DNA of 64,000 nt from Phlegmacium glaucopus (GCA_015039465.1 MU130532.1:724846-788845), one strand, 5' to 3'; counted from the first letter of the stretch, positions 12,585-24,112 are shown. The notes: a model not told the origin generated them from the sequence alone. Translations and numbers: made by a program.

Positions 12585-14886
12585 ATGAGTTCAGAGCGGC
12601 CACGACGTGGAGAAAAAACCAACCATCGCCCAGGAGCCATCATTCAAGCCATGAAACGTCCAAGGCGTACCAAAGCTCAAATAAAAGAGGATGTTGCCAA
12701 CAAGCAGGCTGAAGATAAACGCAAGGCTGATGATGTAAAAATTGCACATGATGCCGCAATTCAATGTTTGGCTGAAAAAGAGGACAAAATTCAGCAAAAA
12801 GATTCAAAGGAAAGAAAATATGCAGCTCGCCCTGACATGCTGACCATGGCTGCATATAAAAGCCAGGCAAAGTATTGTTTCAGTGACGACGATGATATGT
12901 ATGGACCTGAAGGTTTGCCCCTCCTATACCACCTCTTGATTGCGAGATTTTTCCTAAATTTTTTGATTGTCTAGATGACTCGGATGCTGAATTAGAGACG
13001 GAAGTGGGGCTACTTACTTCAAGATTGGAACCAGAGCCAGTAGGCGATCCGCCAATTTCCACTGCTGGCACAGACTCGGAGGGCATTGACCCTGACTTTG
13101 AGTTAAACAAAGATAGCGATGACAAGGATCTTGAGGAATATGAAGAGGACAGCAACGATCACTTGGATGAAGGTATGGAGGTTGACGAAGAGTGGGAAAT
13201 GGTTGTGAGAGCGCGCGGTGAGAAATCCAAGCAAAGGGTAGTTAAGGTACTCAATTCTTCTTTTTTTAGAATTGCCGCACTGATACCACAGCATGACAGA
13301 TGTCTAAGAAAGATGAAAGGGAAAGGTTCCGAGCCCAAGTCGACAGTGAGAGAAAGACAGCTCCTACAACCACCGTTGTCGAGCCTGTCAAGCCTAAGCA
13401 GAAGCGCAAAGCATCCAATGCAATGCCACTGGAATATAACTCTGTAGATGCACCAGGGGCTGTGTGAGCGAAATATCTATCTGGGAAAATTCTTATCAAA
13501 GCTTATCTTTATTGTTTAGACCAATCGGGAAGCGTCCTAAACAGGTCAACATTGGTGGACTTAAACCGAACTGGAAGAAAGTCATTACTAAGGGTACCAA
13601 AAAGAACCCTATGGTGACTCCAAAGCCTCACCAGTCATCGCCAGAGGAAGACCAAGACGACGGTGCAAAAACAGACTTTCTGGGTGAGTTTGCTGTCGAT
13701 GAAGTGCCAGAGGTCCTTGCGGCATCGCGTGCAGTGAAGCTTGAGGTGGGTCCAAGTCGCAAAAAAGGGACGGCTACTGGATTGAAGGATCTTGGGACAG
13801 CAAAAGTAAGTCACATAATTTCTCTTGATCGCTGGACATTTGGAATGACAGGTTGACAGATGGGCAGCCGCATACCCCTTATTAAAATTAAAGTCGAAGA
13901 ATCTTCCGCTAGCCAAACTCAAAAGGAACCTGCCAAACGCTATGTCAATGCTGACCTTCCCCTCGCTAATCCATCTCGGGACCTCAAGAAATGGCAGATG
14001 CTGGTGCTTTCTGCACTGACGGACTGGGCTGGTACACTTGATGACCCATTCCATGCTAATAGCCACGACAACTTCAAAAATATTGTGGATGAGAACTGGG
14101 TTAAGGTCTTTGGAGACAGAAAGACCAATGACGCAGTCTACGATATGGTGACCTTTTACCTATTTCATTTTGAGTTAACTGAAGGTATCATTACTTGATA
14201 GGCAGCGGCATCACTCCGAAACTGGCGCAGTAACATTGGAAAGCGGGCGCTTAAGTTCTACAAGCACAACTTCGAGCAGGAACCGTTCAAGAATTCACCA
14301 GAGAAAATCAAGCTATACGTATTGAAAAGTATGTCCGATATGGTGGTCAACGGAAAGGGAATGGGCCTCAAATTTATTTACCTTGACCAGGATGTGAGTT
14401 TCTCATTTTTATTATTATTTCAAAATCGGCAATAATTTGTTACTATCCAGGCTCGTAGTGGTGCTTATTGATCCGATGTCATTGTCAACATCTTTGCGGT
14501 TCATCTCCAAGTTGTACTAAAAACGGACCCAGACCTCAGTTATGGGAAACCCAGTGGAGCACTTTCATTGTGTTGCGCATCGGTAAGTCTTGTGTGCATT
14601 CATTACTATTACTGTCTTACAATAGTAGGCCGAACGTGGGCTGCTTGCATGGAAAGATGGAACATCACCCGACGACAACTTCAAAAGTTTTGTTGACAAG
14701 CCATGGGGCTCGCGTGCTGCGGCGTACCTTCCCGGAATTCAGAAGTTGTCAGATTTGAAATGGGCAAAGCTTTGCGAGCTCACTGCTGAAGTCATCAAGA
14801 TTCCTGACACTAACAATATCGTTGACCTCACTGCAGATGACGAAGACCCTCGCTCTCAGGTCCTCCTCTCTGACGACAGTGACTAG
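12585..14886 (+). pseudogene. Plavaka-linked accessory gene, unknown function, probably interrupted
   Basis: Starts MSSERPRRGEKTNHRPGAII and continues with a Lys/Ala/Glu-rich helical segment (RRTKAQIKEDVANKQAEDKR, coiled-coil-like), an acidic linker (13000-13200), then a conserved C-terminal part: KKWQMLVLSALTDWAGTLDD, then NWRSNIGKRALKFYKHNF, VVLKTDPDLSYGKPSGALSL and ERGLLAWKDG. It ends in an acidic SDDSD tail (stop 14884-14886). I recall similar proteins encoded beside Plavaka transposases in other Agaricomycetes, but know no function. Introns are short (for example about 12915-12972). In the exon after the intron ending near 14450 a TGA at 14469-14471 interrupts an otherwise continuous frame (GAY, stop, SDVIVNIFAV), so this copy may be dead unless spliced differently. 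It is called a pseudogene on that basis only. Confidence 0.6.
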
Positions 14887-15104
14887 TCACTAATTCATGT
14901 TATGGTATGTATCCAATCATTCTCTCATTAGTATATGATCTCTAATTGAGTGCTTTCTTCAGTTCTGTCTGGTATATAGTTCTATGTCTAGGTACTACTA
15001 TATGGATGTCTCGTGAATTTGATTTATGTAGTTTCCTGTCTGTTTTATATCTTGAATCCAATGGATCGTTTATGATGCGTCTAATGAAATTTTGAGCAAC
15101 TAAA

Positions 15105-15277
15105 CTATCTGGCAAAATTTAAAATCTGGCACCATTATTTAAATATAGTACGTCTGGTACCAGACATATTATCTAGCGCTACGCCAAGTGATTATGCTGC
15201 CAGTGGGATCTATGGCAGTCTAACATGTCTGGCTTGTCTAGTACCAGACGAGCCAGACAGATGCGATCTTCCTGATG
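15105..15277 (-). repeat. Right subterminal repeats and terminal inverted repeat of the Plavaka element
   Basis: Contains repeated CTGGCA, CTGGTACCAGAC, TGCCAG and GCCAGAC motifs in both orientations, then the terminal repeat GATCTTCCTGATG at 15265-15277, which matches the left end inverted. The left side (9010-9165) carries the same motif family. In CACTA-like elements such subterminal clusters are transposase-binding sites; that role is inferred here. Confidence 0.68.
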
Positions 15278-15571
15278 CTCCAATGGTTTTGACCTCCCTG
15301 TAGATTCAAATACCTCTAAATATATTAATTTACTTTAAAATAGGTATGGGCTCAGTCCTCAGATTTTAATTGGTCATGAAAACAGCAAACGAGCCTGAGT
15401 TAAGGTGTTGCAACCCAAGGGAGCTACATTTATTCCCCATTCAATTTTTAGTACCTACTACATGAAGCTTGCAGCTGGTTCTCAAAAATTTATTGTAAAT
15501 AAATGCAGCCTAAATGACATCTAAGGCCTAATGAATGAGATCTTCATAGATACTCCTTCAAATTTGTGATC
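15278..15571. other. Spacer between Plavaka element and MITE candidate
   Basis: About 290 bp of AT-rich DNA with no recognisable gene or repeat end. Confidence 0.35.
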
Positions 15572-16279
15572 TTACAGCTGTTCTCATATCTGTAGACATT
15601 TTCAAAATTTCGCGTTGTGTGCCTGCATTTGCCCAAAGTGGCTACGAGCCTATGCCCTCTCCACACTTCAATGCTAGCCTTGGAGGGGACTTGTAATGCC
15701 AGGCGTAGCCACGGCCCGCACCCCAAGTTCAATCATATATGGTAACTAAAATATATAATGTTGTGGTTGTTTTTGAGGATGGCATAGTGATGGCATTGGC
15801 AGCGTTTTCTGATTACATAATGGGGTACTGGTGCCTGATGGCGCCTCTTCTGGGGGATGATTATAGTAGCCACCATCTCTGTTTCCTAGAAGACAAATTT
15901 TAAAAACTAAAAATTTCGAGGAGATATTGAGTAAACATTTTTCAACAACCAAAAAGCTCAGAAATGTATTTATTTCATATTGGAGAAGAGGAGGTAATTC
16001 GGCTCACTACATTTTGCCGCTTATGTAAAACATTATATAATACAACATGGAAATATCATGGACATCTCACCCTCCCTCCTGAAATTCTTGGAAAGCTCAC
16101 AAGTGAGTTTAATAAGAAGTATAGAAATGTGGATGTAGTATAAAATAATTGTCCTAATCGATGGAAAATTACCCCGAGATTTTGCCGCGCTTGGCGCTTA
16201 TGTAAGCGCTTACATAAGGGTGCTGGTTGATGGCGCCTAGCAAAGGCGAATTGTTGAACAGATATGAGAACAGCTGTAA
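15572..16279. mobile_element. MITE candidate with 22 bp perfect inverted ends (mariner-like TA site)
   Basis: 15572-15593 (TTACAGCTGTTCTCATATCTGT) reappears as its exact reverse complement at 16258-16279. If the outer TA at each end is read as a TA target duplication, the terminal repeats begin CAGCTGTT, consistent with a Tc1/mariner-type non-autonomous element of about 700 bp. The interior has no credible reading frame. It also contains a GTGGCTACG/CGTAGCCAC inverted pair (about 15640-15712) and a 22 bp palindrome (16197-16218). The superfamily assignment is an inference. Confidence 0.45.
16197..16218. repeat. 22 bp perfect palindrome
   Basis: CTTATGTAAG followed by CGCTTACATAAG reads identically on both strands. 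A related TTTTGCCGCTTATGTAA sequence lies at about 16012, so GCGCTTATGTAA is locally repeated. It lies inside the MITE candidate. Confidence 0.6.
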
Positions 16280-16775
16280 AAGGATATGGTCAATTCTTAA
16301 CAATCATTCAGACATTGGGTTCACACATCACATGGAAATGTTTAAGGGTATGGCAAGTAGTTGCGATTTAAAACTGTGAACAGCAAATTAATAAGTTAAA
16401 TTATCATTGGGTGAAATTGTTCAATATTCATGAGAATTTTCTCCCTTTTTCTTTTCTCTTCCTTTCCTCCTCTCTCTTGTTCTGGACACCCACCTATATG
16501 GGAGGTACCAATTTCTACCTGGAATAGACTGAGTTTATGGTAAATTAGTATTTTTGAGAAAAAAAGGGCTTATCCGACAATCGTGGCCGTGGTGCTGAAC
16601 CAGTGTCAGTGATCTGATCAGTGATCTGTATCGACAGGTGACAACCAGGAAGAATGCGTTTTCAAGTTGCCAACTTGGCGTGTAAGATTGACTTGATCAC
16701 CACCTACCATCAGCTCACTGCAGCGCATGATTGAGACGACCGTGACGAATTAGTGGCTAACCTTTTTTTGGAGCG
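16280..16775. other. Upstream spacer of the DUF6533-like gene
   Basis: About 500 bp with no coding signal seen. It contains CT-rich stretches (about 16440-16490) that could belong to the promoter of the gene that follows. Confidence 0.35.
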
Positions 16776-18866
16776 ATGGATTTTGTTGGAGAAGGATCCA
16801 ACTTGGACAACAACTGGCATGGGTCTCTAAGGCAAGAACTGAATCACCTTCACATCCGTGAAATACCGACTGCTCAGGATACTTTCGTTGTTAATCTCTG
16901 CGCTGGTGCGTGTCTGAGAAATTTAGGTCTTGCAACTTTTTTCATAAACAATTCTAATTCAACTTGAAGTCGCCGCTCTGACTTGGGTCTTGTACGACAT
17001 GATTTTGTGTTTTGAACAGGAGGTAACGTATTACTTCCAGTCTTAAATGTGTACTTGGATCGTGACGCTTATTTTCCGTGTATCATAGGTCTCTCTTGTC
17101 TGGTGGCGATGGTCCGTCTGCTTTCTGTTCCTTGACGCATTATCATTATCTCCATGGCACCTCGAACTGTCTTTATAGGAGAGAACACAAAGGTCGCCAC
17201 ACAAGGAGGATATACGTCATTGTTCGCTACTTCTCTATCCTGAACCTCGCGTACGTTCCCCTCTCCGTTTTTTTAAAACTAATTTGATCAACGCTGTTCA
17301 GGTGGTATGTCGGCAGTGGGTCCACATTTCTTGCCTGAGTTATACCGAAGGTCTGACTAGTGTTTTGTGGCAATATAGTAACTACTAGGCAGGACCTTAG
17401 TCAAAACGTGAGTCCTTATGGCACTATCCTCCATTCTCACCGCCGGGCCAATACATGTGATTACAGTTGTATGAAACACCGAGTTTTTCAGCCATCTTGT
17501 AAACTTATTGATCCTCTCAGTTGCCAAGCATGGCACCATATCGTTGTCATGTGGGTGACTGTTCAAATTCAAGTGGCCAAGCCAGTATCCTAATTAACTT
17601 CTATTAATACAGCAATGCGACCATCATTACACTACTGCCAGATGCCATGGTACTAATCTGTATAAATGCTGTTCATGGCTGCGACCATACCAGTATGGTT
17701 TCTTATATCTGAAATCTTGGAATATTTCTCATTGCTGCATTATTAGCCTTGCTAATCTGTATCTCGCTCTTCTTGTGTAAGTAATCATGCACGATCCTTG
17801 GGGAAGACTGCGCTTACATAATCATTATTTTTTAGTTCAAATAATTGTGAGTTCTATCTATCCAGAGTTTAATAACATGTCATTCATATTCGCAACTAGA
17901 CAGGTGTTGGGGTTGGCACGTTAGCTGTTTTGACGACTGGGACCCCACATCCTTCTATCGTCTCTCCAACTATGGGATGTCCTTTAGGCTCGCCCAAGTA
18001 CCATCCTATAATAACGCTTGCAGCTTGGTAGGTGTAGCTACCTCCGTCCTATATTTTCGACATAAATTTGACCATCATGATTTGAAGGATTCCATCTGTT
18101 GCAGCTCAGGGTGATTGTCGACTTAGGTTTCGTTCCAAAGGCGTCCTTAAATAAGGCTAACATTCTTATATTTGAAGGCATCTACTTCCTGATGATGCTC
18201 GCCACATTCGTTCAAGTCCTGCAAGATCTTGACTCCAACGGAAAGGCGAGCTCAGAGAGCTTATTGCAAGTACGCAGGCTAGTGCCCACAATGATAGCTT
18301 TCATCACCAATGGATCATCTTATTTCCTCATGTAAGTCGTATTTGTGCTCAAGACGTGATGCTACAACGCTAAAACAGATGTTTTTCGTTCTTTTCAGTG
18401 CTATAAGTACGTTTATTTTACCTCGTAGAACATTGATATTCTGAAGCAAGTTACAAAGCCACAAAAATTGTGAATGCCGTTGTTGTGGTGAGCGTTTCGG
18501 GTCCCCTCAGAGGGGCCGGGATACCGTGAATTGTTTTTTTTTTGTCTCTACGCTTAGGCTCATACATTTACTATTTGCCAGGATTATGATGGCGCTGTAT
18601 CCTGTCCTGGTACGTTGAGGGCTCCTATTTGATAAATGAGCAGAACATAGTACTAAATCTCGATTTATCATCGTCTATAGGTCACACGGACGTACCTTAA
18701 TATGGTTGCATATCTACACGCAAAACCAAATTATAACGGTTACGTTCAGGATATGATGCTTACATCCTCGTCATCAACCCTCACACGACCCCACATAGAA
18801 AGCGGGCAGATCACATTCGCGGTCCGTTCGTCATTTGTCCCAGAATTTGATTATGAAGAATTTTAA
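16776..18866 (+). CDS. DUF6533-like multi-pass membrane protein, many short exons, possibly decaying
   Basis: The N-terminal exon starts at the ATG at 16776. The next exon reads VAALTWVLYDMILCFEQE, which matches the DUF6533 signature of basidiomycete membrane proteins (a W-x-LYD-x-L-x-F-x-QE pattern). Later pieces fit the same family: VIVRYFSILNLA (about 17215-17250), PDAMVLICINAVHGC (about 17630), GIYFLMMLATFVQVLQDLD, a LVPTMIAFITNGSSYF helix, LLFARIMMALYP and a final VTRTYLNMVAYLH exon ending at the TAA at 18864-18866. The family is predicted to be seven-helix integral membrane proteins of unknown function. A TGA lies in frame near 17707 in the middle section, which means either an unrecognised intron or a nonsense change. 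Exon boundaries in 17080-18100 are uncertain, so intact versus pseudogene is unresolved. Confidence 0.5.
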
Positions 18867-19045
18867 AGAACAATTGGGATAATATGGTGACTAAAGTTTA
18901 AATAATATAATTGAAGTAGTTTTACATTGCTATGTCTCCGTACAATGCATACAACTATTTATGGACTAGTAATAAGGCTGCAACCTCTATATAAGAGGTA
19001 GATACACTGCAAGGCGAGTGTTCGAACAATGACAACACCAGAAGA

Positions 19046-20619
19046 CTAGATCTTGTGACACCAGACATTCCCCCACTGATCCTGTGACTCGCCCGTAAGG
19101 CCTTTGTTCTGATCACCACCGGCGCCATCGATATAACCTACACCATAACTCGCAGCGGCATTGAATCGCTTGGTAGGGCATCTGAATTGAAGAAATGGGG
19201 GACATGCCCTATCCACAGCGTTGCACATTTCCAGACAGGGTAGAAGCATAGTGTAAGGACTACCCAGTGCCGGCAAGGCTGTATTTCTCTGTGTATCACT
19301 CGTTTGTTGAGGGAGCAGAGCAGAAAGGACGATCTGTGCACCGGCTGCGTTTGTTTGGATAGATGCGCTGAGTCCTGTAGCATTAGGAGGAGCGGGAACG
19401 GCAGTGAATGCGTCCGGATTTGCTGGACTGGGCTCGGAACATCTTGTAAATGAGATAGCACAGAGCCATTTGCGATACTCGCGTTGACAGTCCTCACACC
19501 CCACCAACGGGGAGTACCAGTCACGCCCACAGGCAAAACTGGTCAGGACTGTGGTGAAATTTGCCATGGAAGAGAGGAGGGGTGTGGTAATCTGTGCTGG
19601 GAGGTTGGTGCTATCATAGGCAACATTGGTTCCTGGAGGTGCAGGAAGAGGTACAGAGTACGCGACGCCCGGGCAAAAAGGTAAAGAGTGGACAAGTGGA
19701 CAATTAAACGAGGCTAAAAGAATGGTAAGACCAGAAGCAGCAAATTCGATAGAAGAAAGGGCCGACCAGATTTTGTTGCGAAGAAGATGGGGCCACTGAT
19801 TTTTGTGTTGTTCTGCAAGACGAAGGCAGTGTAGTTAGTAGAAGGGGTCAAAGCGCCCACGAGCCATTGCGTTCTAAAGCCTTCATCACTTCGTGCCCAC
19901 AAGGTTTCAGCGGTTGTTCCAGATGTATTTTGGCTTGAGAGAAAACAGCCTGTCTGTAAACCGTTTGCAAACCCTGAGGAGGTCGGAAATAAGATAAGTG
20001 TGTAATTTGGAGACGTGGCCGGTAAAGGAGGCTGAGACAAATTTGCAGCGGGGAGAGTAAAGTTTGGAAATGTCGGTTGCATGTTCTTGATATTTTCGAA
20101 TGACGGAGAGAACAATAGCGCTTGATTTGACGTTGTGTCGCCGAAGAAAGGTAGATCTGTCAATGATTCATGTATTGGACCTATATAGAGTTATAAGGGC
20201 CACGTATCGCAGTAAAATGGGTACATACCGCCATCAGAAATGCCAACATCAAAGGCCACACCATTGGGATCATCGGAATTCCTTGGTACTACCACCGCAA
20301 GCACGCCCCCATTGGCAAACCTCCCAGTCCACCTGCCGAGGCCAGAAGTTAACTGTATTTCAGAGAAAGATATATCAGCCCTAGGGTTATCTAATGTAGC
20401 AATGTTGCTGCTGTTTGACACGAAGAACTGTGGTATCGAGGAGGACTTTGAGCATAGTGCGATAGTAATTGACAGCTGCTCTTCGTGTGGTAGGGTAAAA
20501 GATGGCTGGGATGAAAGCCTTAGGGTATTGAAGGAGGTAACATTATTGAGAGTCAATTGTGCTGTCTGTGCATAGACTATTGTAGCACTGAGAAGACATA
20601 GCAAAGATTCTGGGAGCAT
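19046..20619 (-). CDS. MID1: MID1-type stretch-activated calcium channel subunit
   Basis: Homologue of fungal Mid1, the regulatory subunit that works with the Cch1 channel at the plasma membrane in mechanosensitive and low-affinity Ca uptake. Start ATG at 20619 encodes a signal-peptide-like N-terminus (ESLLCLLSATIVYAQ). The ectodomain has many N-x-S/T glycosylation sites. The C-terminus is Cys-rich with conserved spacing: FACGRDWYSPLVGCEDC, YRKWLCAISFTRC, CLEMCNAVDRACPPFLQFRC, and the terminal GYIDGAG ... WGNVWCHK, as in the frizzled-like Cys domain of Mid1. Two short introns (about 20188-20235 and about 19690-19765) join three exons; the stop is at 19046. It faces away from the glycosidase-like gene, which lies upstream on the same strand. 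Confidence 0.9.
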
Positions 20620-20790
20620 AGAGAAGTTATAGCGTAAGCCGCGAAAGGGATTGGCGCTATTTGGTCACGTGATATTATGTAACAACGATTCCTGCATGGT
20701 ACTGGCAAGTTCTCACTTTAATATTTAGCTCTTACCTATCCAATTGAACCATTTTTTTCCATATTATGCAGTTCTGAATAGTAGACACTT

Positions 20791-23139
20791 TCAAAATGGT
20801 CTTACAATAAATGCTCCACTTCCCACAGCTTCAAACAAGATATTACTCCGATCAGAATCAATCTTGGTACCAGTATCAAGGACTTGTTCCACGTTGATCT
20901 CACGGGATGGTAGTCCAAGGTTAGTGATCTGTACCGATACGGGCGAATAATTTGTGTTAGTAGCAAGAACAAGTGTCTCTGCGGCGTTGATTTTCCAAAG
21001 GCCGACATCGACTCCTTGGATAGTAGTCTGGCAGAAAGTTGCTGAAGGATTGAGGATGAACGGTGTCATCTTTGGAATTGAGAGAGCGAGGAGGGATGCG
21101 AAAGCTTTGATATCGGGAGTGGTTGGATCATCCCATGAAACCACACCTTTTGAAAGGGGGAAGGGTAAGTTAAAGTGGACGAAATGGTGCCGAATAACAC
21201 TTACCAAGAGCACCATGGTTTATCCCCATGATACTTTGGACGACAAACTCCTGACCAGTGGGTTCACGCTAGTTAAAAAGGTTCCAGATTACAGTAAGAA
21301 ATCTTGGCTCATAACAGGTTTGGTTTCAATCACCTTCCAGTAACTGCAAAAAAAAGATATTTCAGATTGTTATATTCAGAAAAAAACTACATGCAACGAA
21401 CGTCTCATTGCCGAATCCCTGGGGAACCGTCCAAACAGCTTTTGTTCGTTCCCATCCATTAATAAGTAGACGATCTCTGAACTCGTCCATTCGGGTAGAA
21501 ATATCCTGGAACGAACCCTTGCAATTGTCGCACCTAGTTTCACGGCGTGAGATGCATGAGCGAACGAAGCCTCAAGGAGAGAAATATGGACTGACCCACA
21601 ATCGCCATAATTTTCAGTGCACACTGTCCCCCATTGAGAAGAGAATGTGACATTGTTCCCGATCATATAGGAATCTTGCATTACCACGTCTGTGCCACTG
21701 GTGTAGTTACTTTGGAATGTGAACAGATAATATAGTAGTATGAGGAGGTAAGTATAAAATCGAAGGAGCCGATATCAATGGAAGTGACGACCACCGACAG
21801 ACAAGGCACATACGTGAAGTAGAAATTTCCGCAGTTGAGAACGAGAGAGATAGGATGGTAGCCTGCGCCTCCTTTCCCATCGCCTCCGTCCAAAGAAGTA
21901 ATAAGATTAGATGCTTTCAATGTGGCATCCAGCGGATCAGAAGTGCCATCAGGTTCATCTGCAGTGTACCATAGTAGCAGATTGGGTCGAGACTTGATGT
22001 GGTTGACTTGAGTCGTTACAGCAGAGGCATTCATATATGTCCTGCCAACAATAAATGTAATGAATATCTACGAAGCACCATTTCATGTCTGTAGATGACG
22101 AGATGACGAACCCTCGCATGTCGTACATCAAATAGAGACCAGCTTCCTGCATCTTGTCGAGAACCTCATCGAGTATTGTGATATTGTCAAAAGTTGGAAT
22201 AGGATGCACCTAGGATGCCCTTGAGGAAACAGCACAATTGGGATAGAAAGTGAAACAGACCACAGTGAATCTAGATGAGCTCTGAGTGTCATGATTTAAT
22301 TGTTGGAATAATAACGCTCACCCTTGAGCTTTCAGCTTAGCCGAAATATTCAAATCCTGTGTTAAGTAACCACTAAATTGGGTATAGAACCCTATCGGAA
22401 AAACAGGGGCATATGGGCCTCCTTTTCCATTTGCAGGTTTGGCCAGTATAGCCCCCGTTCGCAAATCCATTTTCGTAACAGATCCAATATTTGAAGGAGG
22501 ATCCGGAAGATAAGTCAGAGAGCCAGTAACCTCGTATTTCTGAGAAGAGAAGGTAGCACTGCATGTGATAGTGTACGCTTCAACTCTAGGTTGGAGAGAA
22601 GATAAAGAAAACGAAAGAGCTTGCTTCGTCGCATTCAAAGGAACAGTTCCACTGGTGAGTCCCTTCCCGTCAACTGACACAGAGACGCTTATAGATCCAA
22701 GGGCACGGAACTCCGGAATAGAAATTGGAGCTGCGTTGGATATCTGTTGGAATGTAACAGGCGTGTCAATTATGATTGCTATATCGTGAGGGCTCAAAGT
22801 AGTCGCGTCCTCGGCAAGATAGGGTCTTATAGCAGGCGCGCAGCGAAGAGCCAATAATGGTGTTGGAGAGGTGGCTGGAGTAATGAACTGGCCACCTGGC
22901 GTTTGGTAAGTCTCAAGCACTGACAGATTCACGACTTGTCACTACACTTACCAGGAGGGACTACGGGTTCGGTGGTCTGGTAGTTTTTACCACACCTGGC
23001 AGAAATGAAATAAGAATAATCGCGCCAGTGATTCTAAGCCCGAATATGCCTTAGAAACGCACCATGTTTGTGCTGAAATACCTACTATAAAGCTAGTCAC
23101 AGAGACTAGATGAAGGAAGGCTTGTCGCACATTGTACAT
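20791..23139 (-). CDS. Secreted glycoside-hydrolase-like (TIM-barrel) protein
   Basis: The start ATG at 23139 opens a signal peptide (MYNVRQAFLHLVSVTSF, cleavage near ISAQT). Splicing from the exon ending in ACATG to AATCACTGGCGC gives an NHWRDYSYFISARCGKNYQ N-terminus. A beta-rich region is followed by a barrel-like part with FPIGFYTQFSGYL, LYLMYDMRG, LLLWYTADEPDGTSDP, DVVMQDSYMIG, KAVWTVPQGFG, GALGVVSWDD and a final beta domain ending VGSGAFIVRPF (stop 20791-20793). The TADEPDG strand end resembles an acid/base Glu of clan-A glycosidases, and the W-x-P-Q-x-F-G strand fits a barrel. I recognise similar secreted Agaricomycete proteins annotated only as glycoside-hydrolase superfamily; substrate and GH number are unknown. 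About eight introns. Structural class is likely, activity is inferred. Confidence 0.7.
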
Positions 23140-24112
23140 GATACACTAAGGGTAATCAAGAAAGAATCAGAGATTTCGAAAGCCCTCCAAGGATTAGCTA
23201 AATATTTATATACGTTGGTAATGCATGATGGGTCAATTGCATGTGAAGGGAAGCGAAGAACGCACATTTGCACATGGGTGATCGTCATCCAACAAGATAT
23301 ATCAACATCACCAAAACATCACGATGTTTGTATCTGGATACATACATAAACATAGTAATAAAATACCTGTAAACTTCGAAATTCGTGTAAATAGATACAT
23401 GTGAATGCTTCCAACTAAAAATATACAATCCACGACAATAAATGTGAACTCTACAACTCCAGCAACAATTTACAAGGGGCTGCATGGATTGCCAAGCATG
23501 CAAGAGCATGTAAGAATTACCGAATATGTAAAATTTTAGTCACAAGTATTGGAATGTGGACAATACAAGAGCACATATTGGACTGCCAGAAAGGTTGACT
23601 ATGTAAAATTTTAGTCACAAGTATTAGATTGTAGAAAATACAAGGGTATAGATTTATCTGCAGACTATATAAAATCCTCATGCTATGTAAACTCCCACAT
23701 GTCCTTTTCTCAATGTAAACCCTACATTGCCGTATATACCTTCACCACAATAAGTCACCTTATATAGTCATACAAACCCATATCAGGTCTTGATCCCTTA
23801 CAATCCAAAGCACCAATGTCAGACAATACAAATAATATAATTCCTATTTAGGTACACATGATGTAGACGACAAGGGAGAAGGACTTGAGTAAAGCGGTCA
23901 GTATGGTCCGAGGCAACGTAAAACATTTCCAGCAATGAGGGAGTCCGACAGCAGGAGGCGGCAAGTGTGAAGCCACTGCCAACCATCTAATTAAAATACT
24001 ACAAAGCGACAGGTCGAGAAATGAGCAATGAGCAACATAACTAGTATTTAAAATGCAATTAATAAAGTAAAATAAATAAGACGATGATACATACATGGAG
24101 ATTTAACGAGTC
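23140..24112. other. Repeat-containing AT-rich intergenic region
   Basis: About 970 bp without a credible gene. It holds a direct repeat with a unit spacing of about 75 bp: ATGTAAAATTTTAGTCACAAG occurs near 23525 and again near 23600, each followed by a diverged ATT-GTAGA/GTGGA-AATACAAG segment, and a fainter third unit (ACTATATAAAATCCTC) follows at about 23665. Confidence 0.5.

Larger units (their letters stand above)
8993..15277 (-). mobile_element. Plavaka (CACTA-like) DNA transposon, complete two-gene element
   Basis: A 6.3 kb element bounded by imperfect terminal inverted repeats. The left end starts CATCAGGAAGATC (8993-9005) and the right end is its exact reverse complement (15265-15277). 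Similarity continues inward, about 21 of 26 positions, to a shared CTGGC. Both ends also carry clusters of TCTGGCA/TGCCAG-type motifs (about 9010-9165 and 15110-15260), the subterminal repeats expected of CACTA-like elements. The only visible target duplication is a dinucleotide CT on both sides, weak evidence alone. Inside are a minus-strand Plavaka transposase and a plus-strand accessory gene, transcribed away from each other from about 12406-12584. Confidence 0.8.

Noticed and set aside
13635..14066. 143-codon minus-strand frame inside the Plavaka element
   Set aside because: Antisense to the conserved C-terminal part of the accessory gene, which has the splice structure and family-like pattern.
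16219..16240. Helitron 3' end (hairpin followed by CTAG)
   Set aside because: The palindrome at 16197-16218 lies too far from the CTAG and no matching 5' end or Rep/helicase sequence is present.
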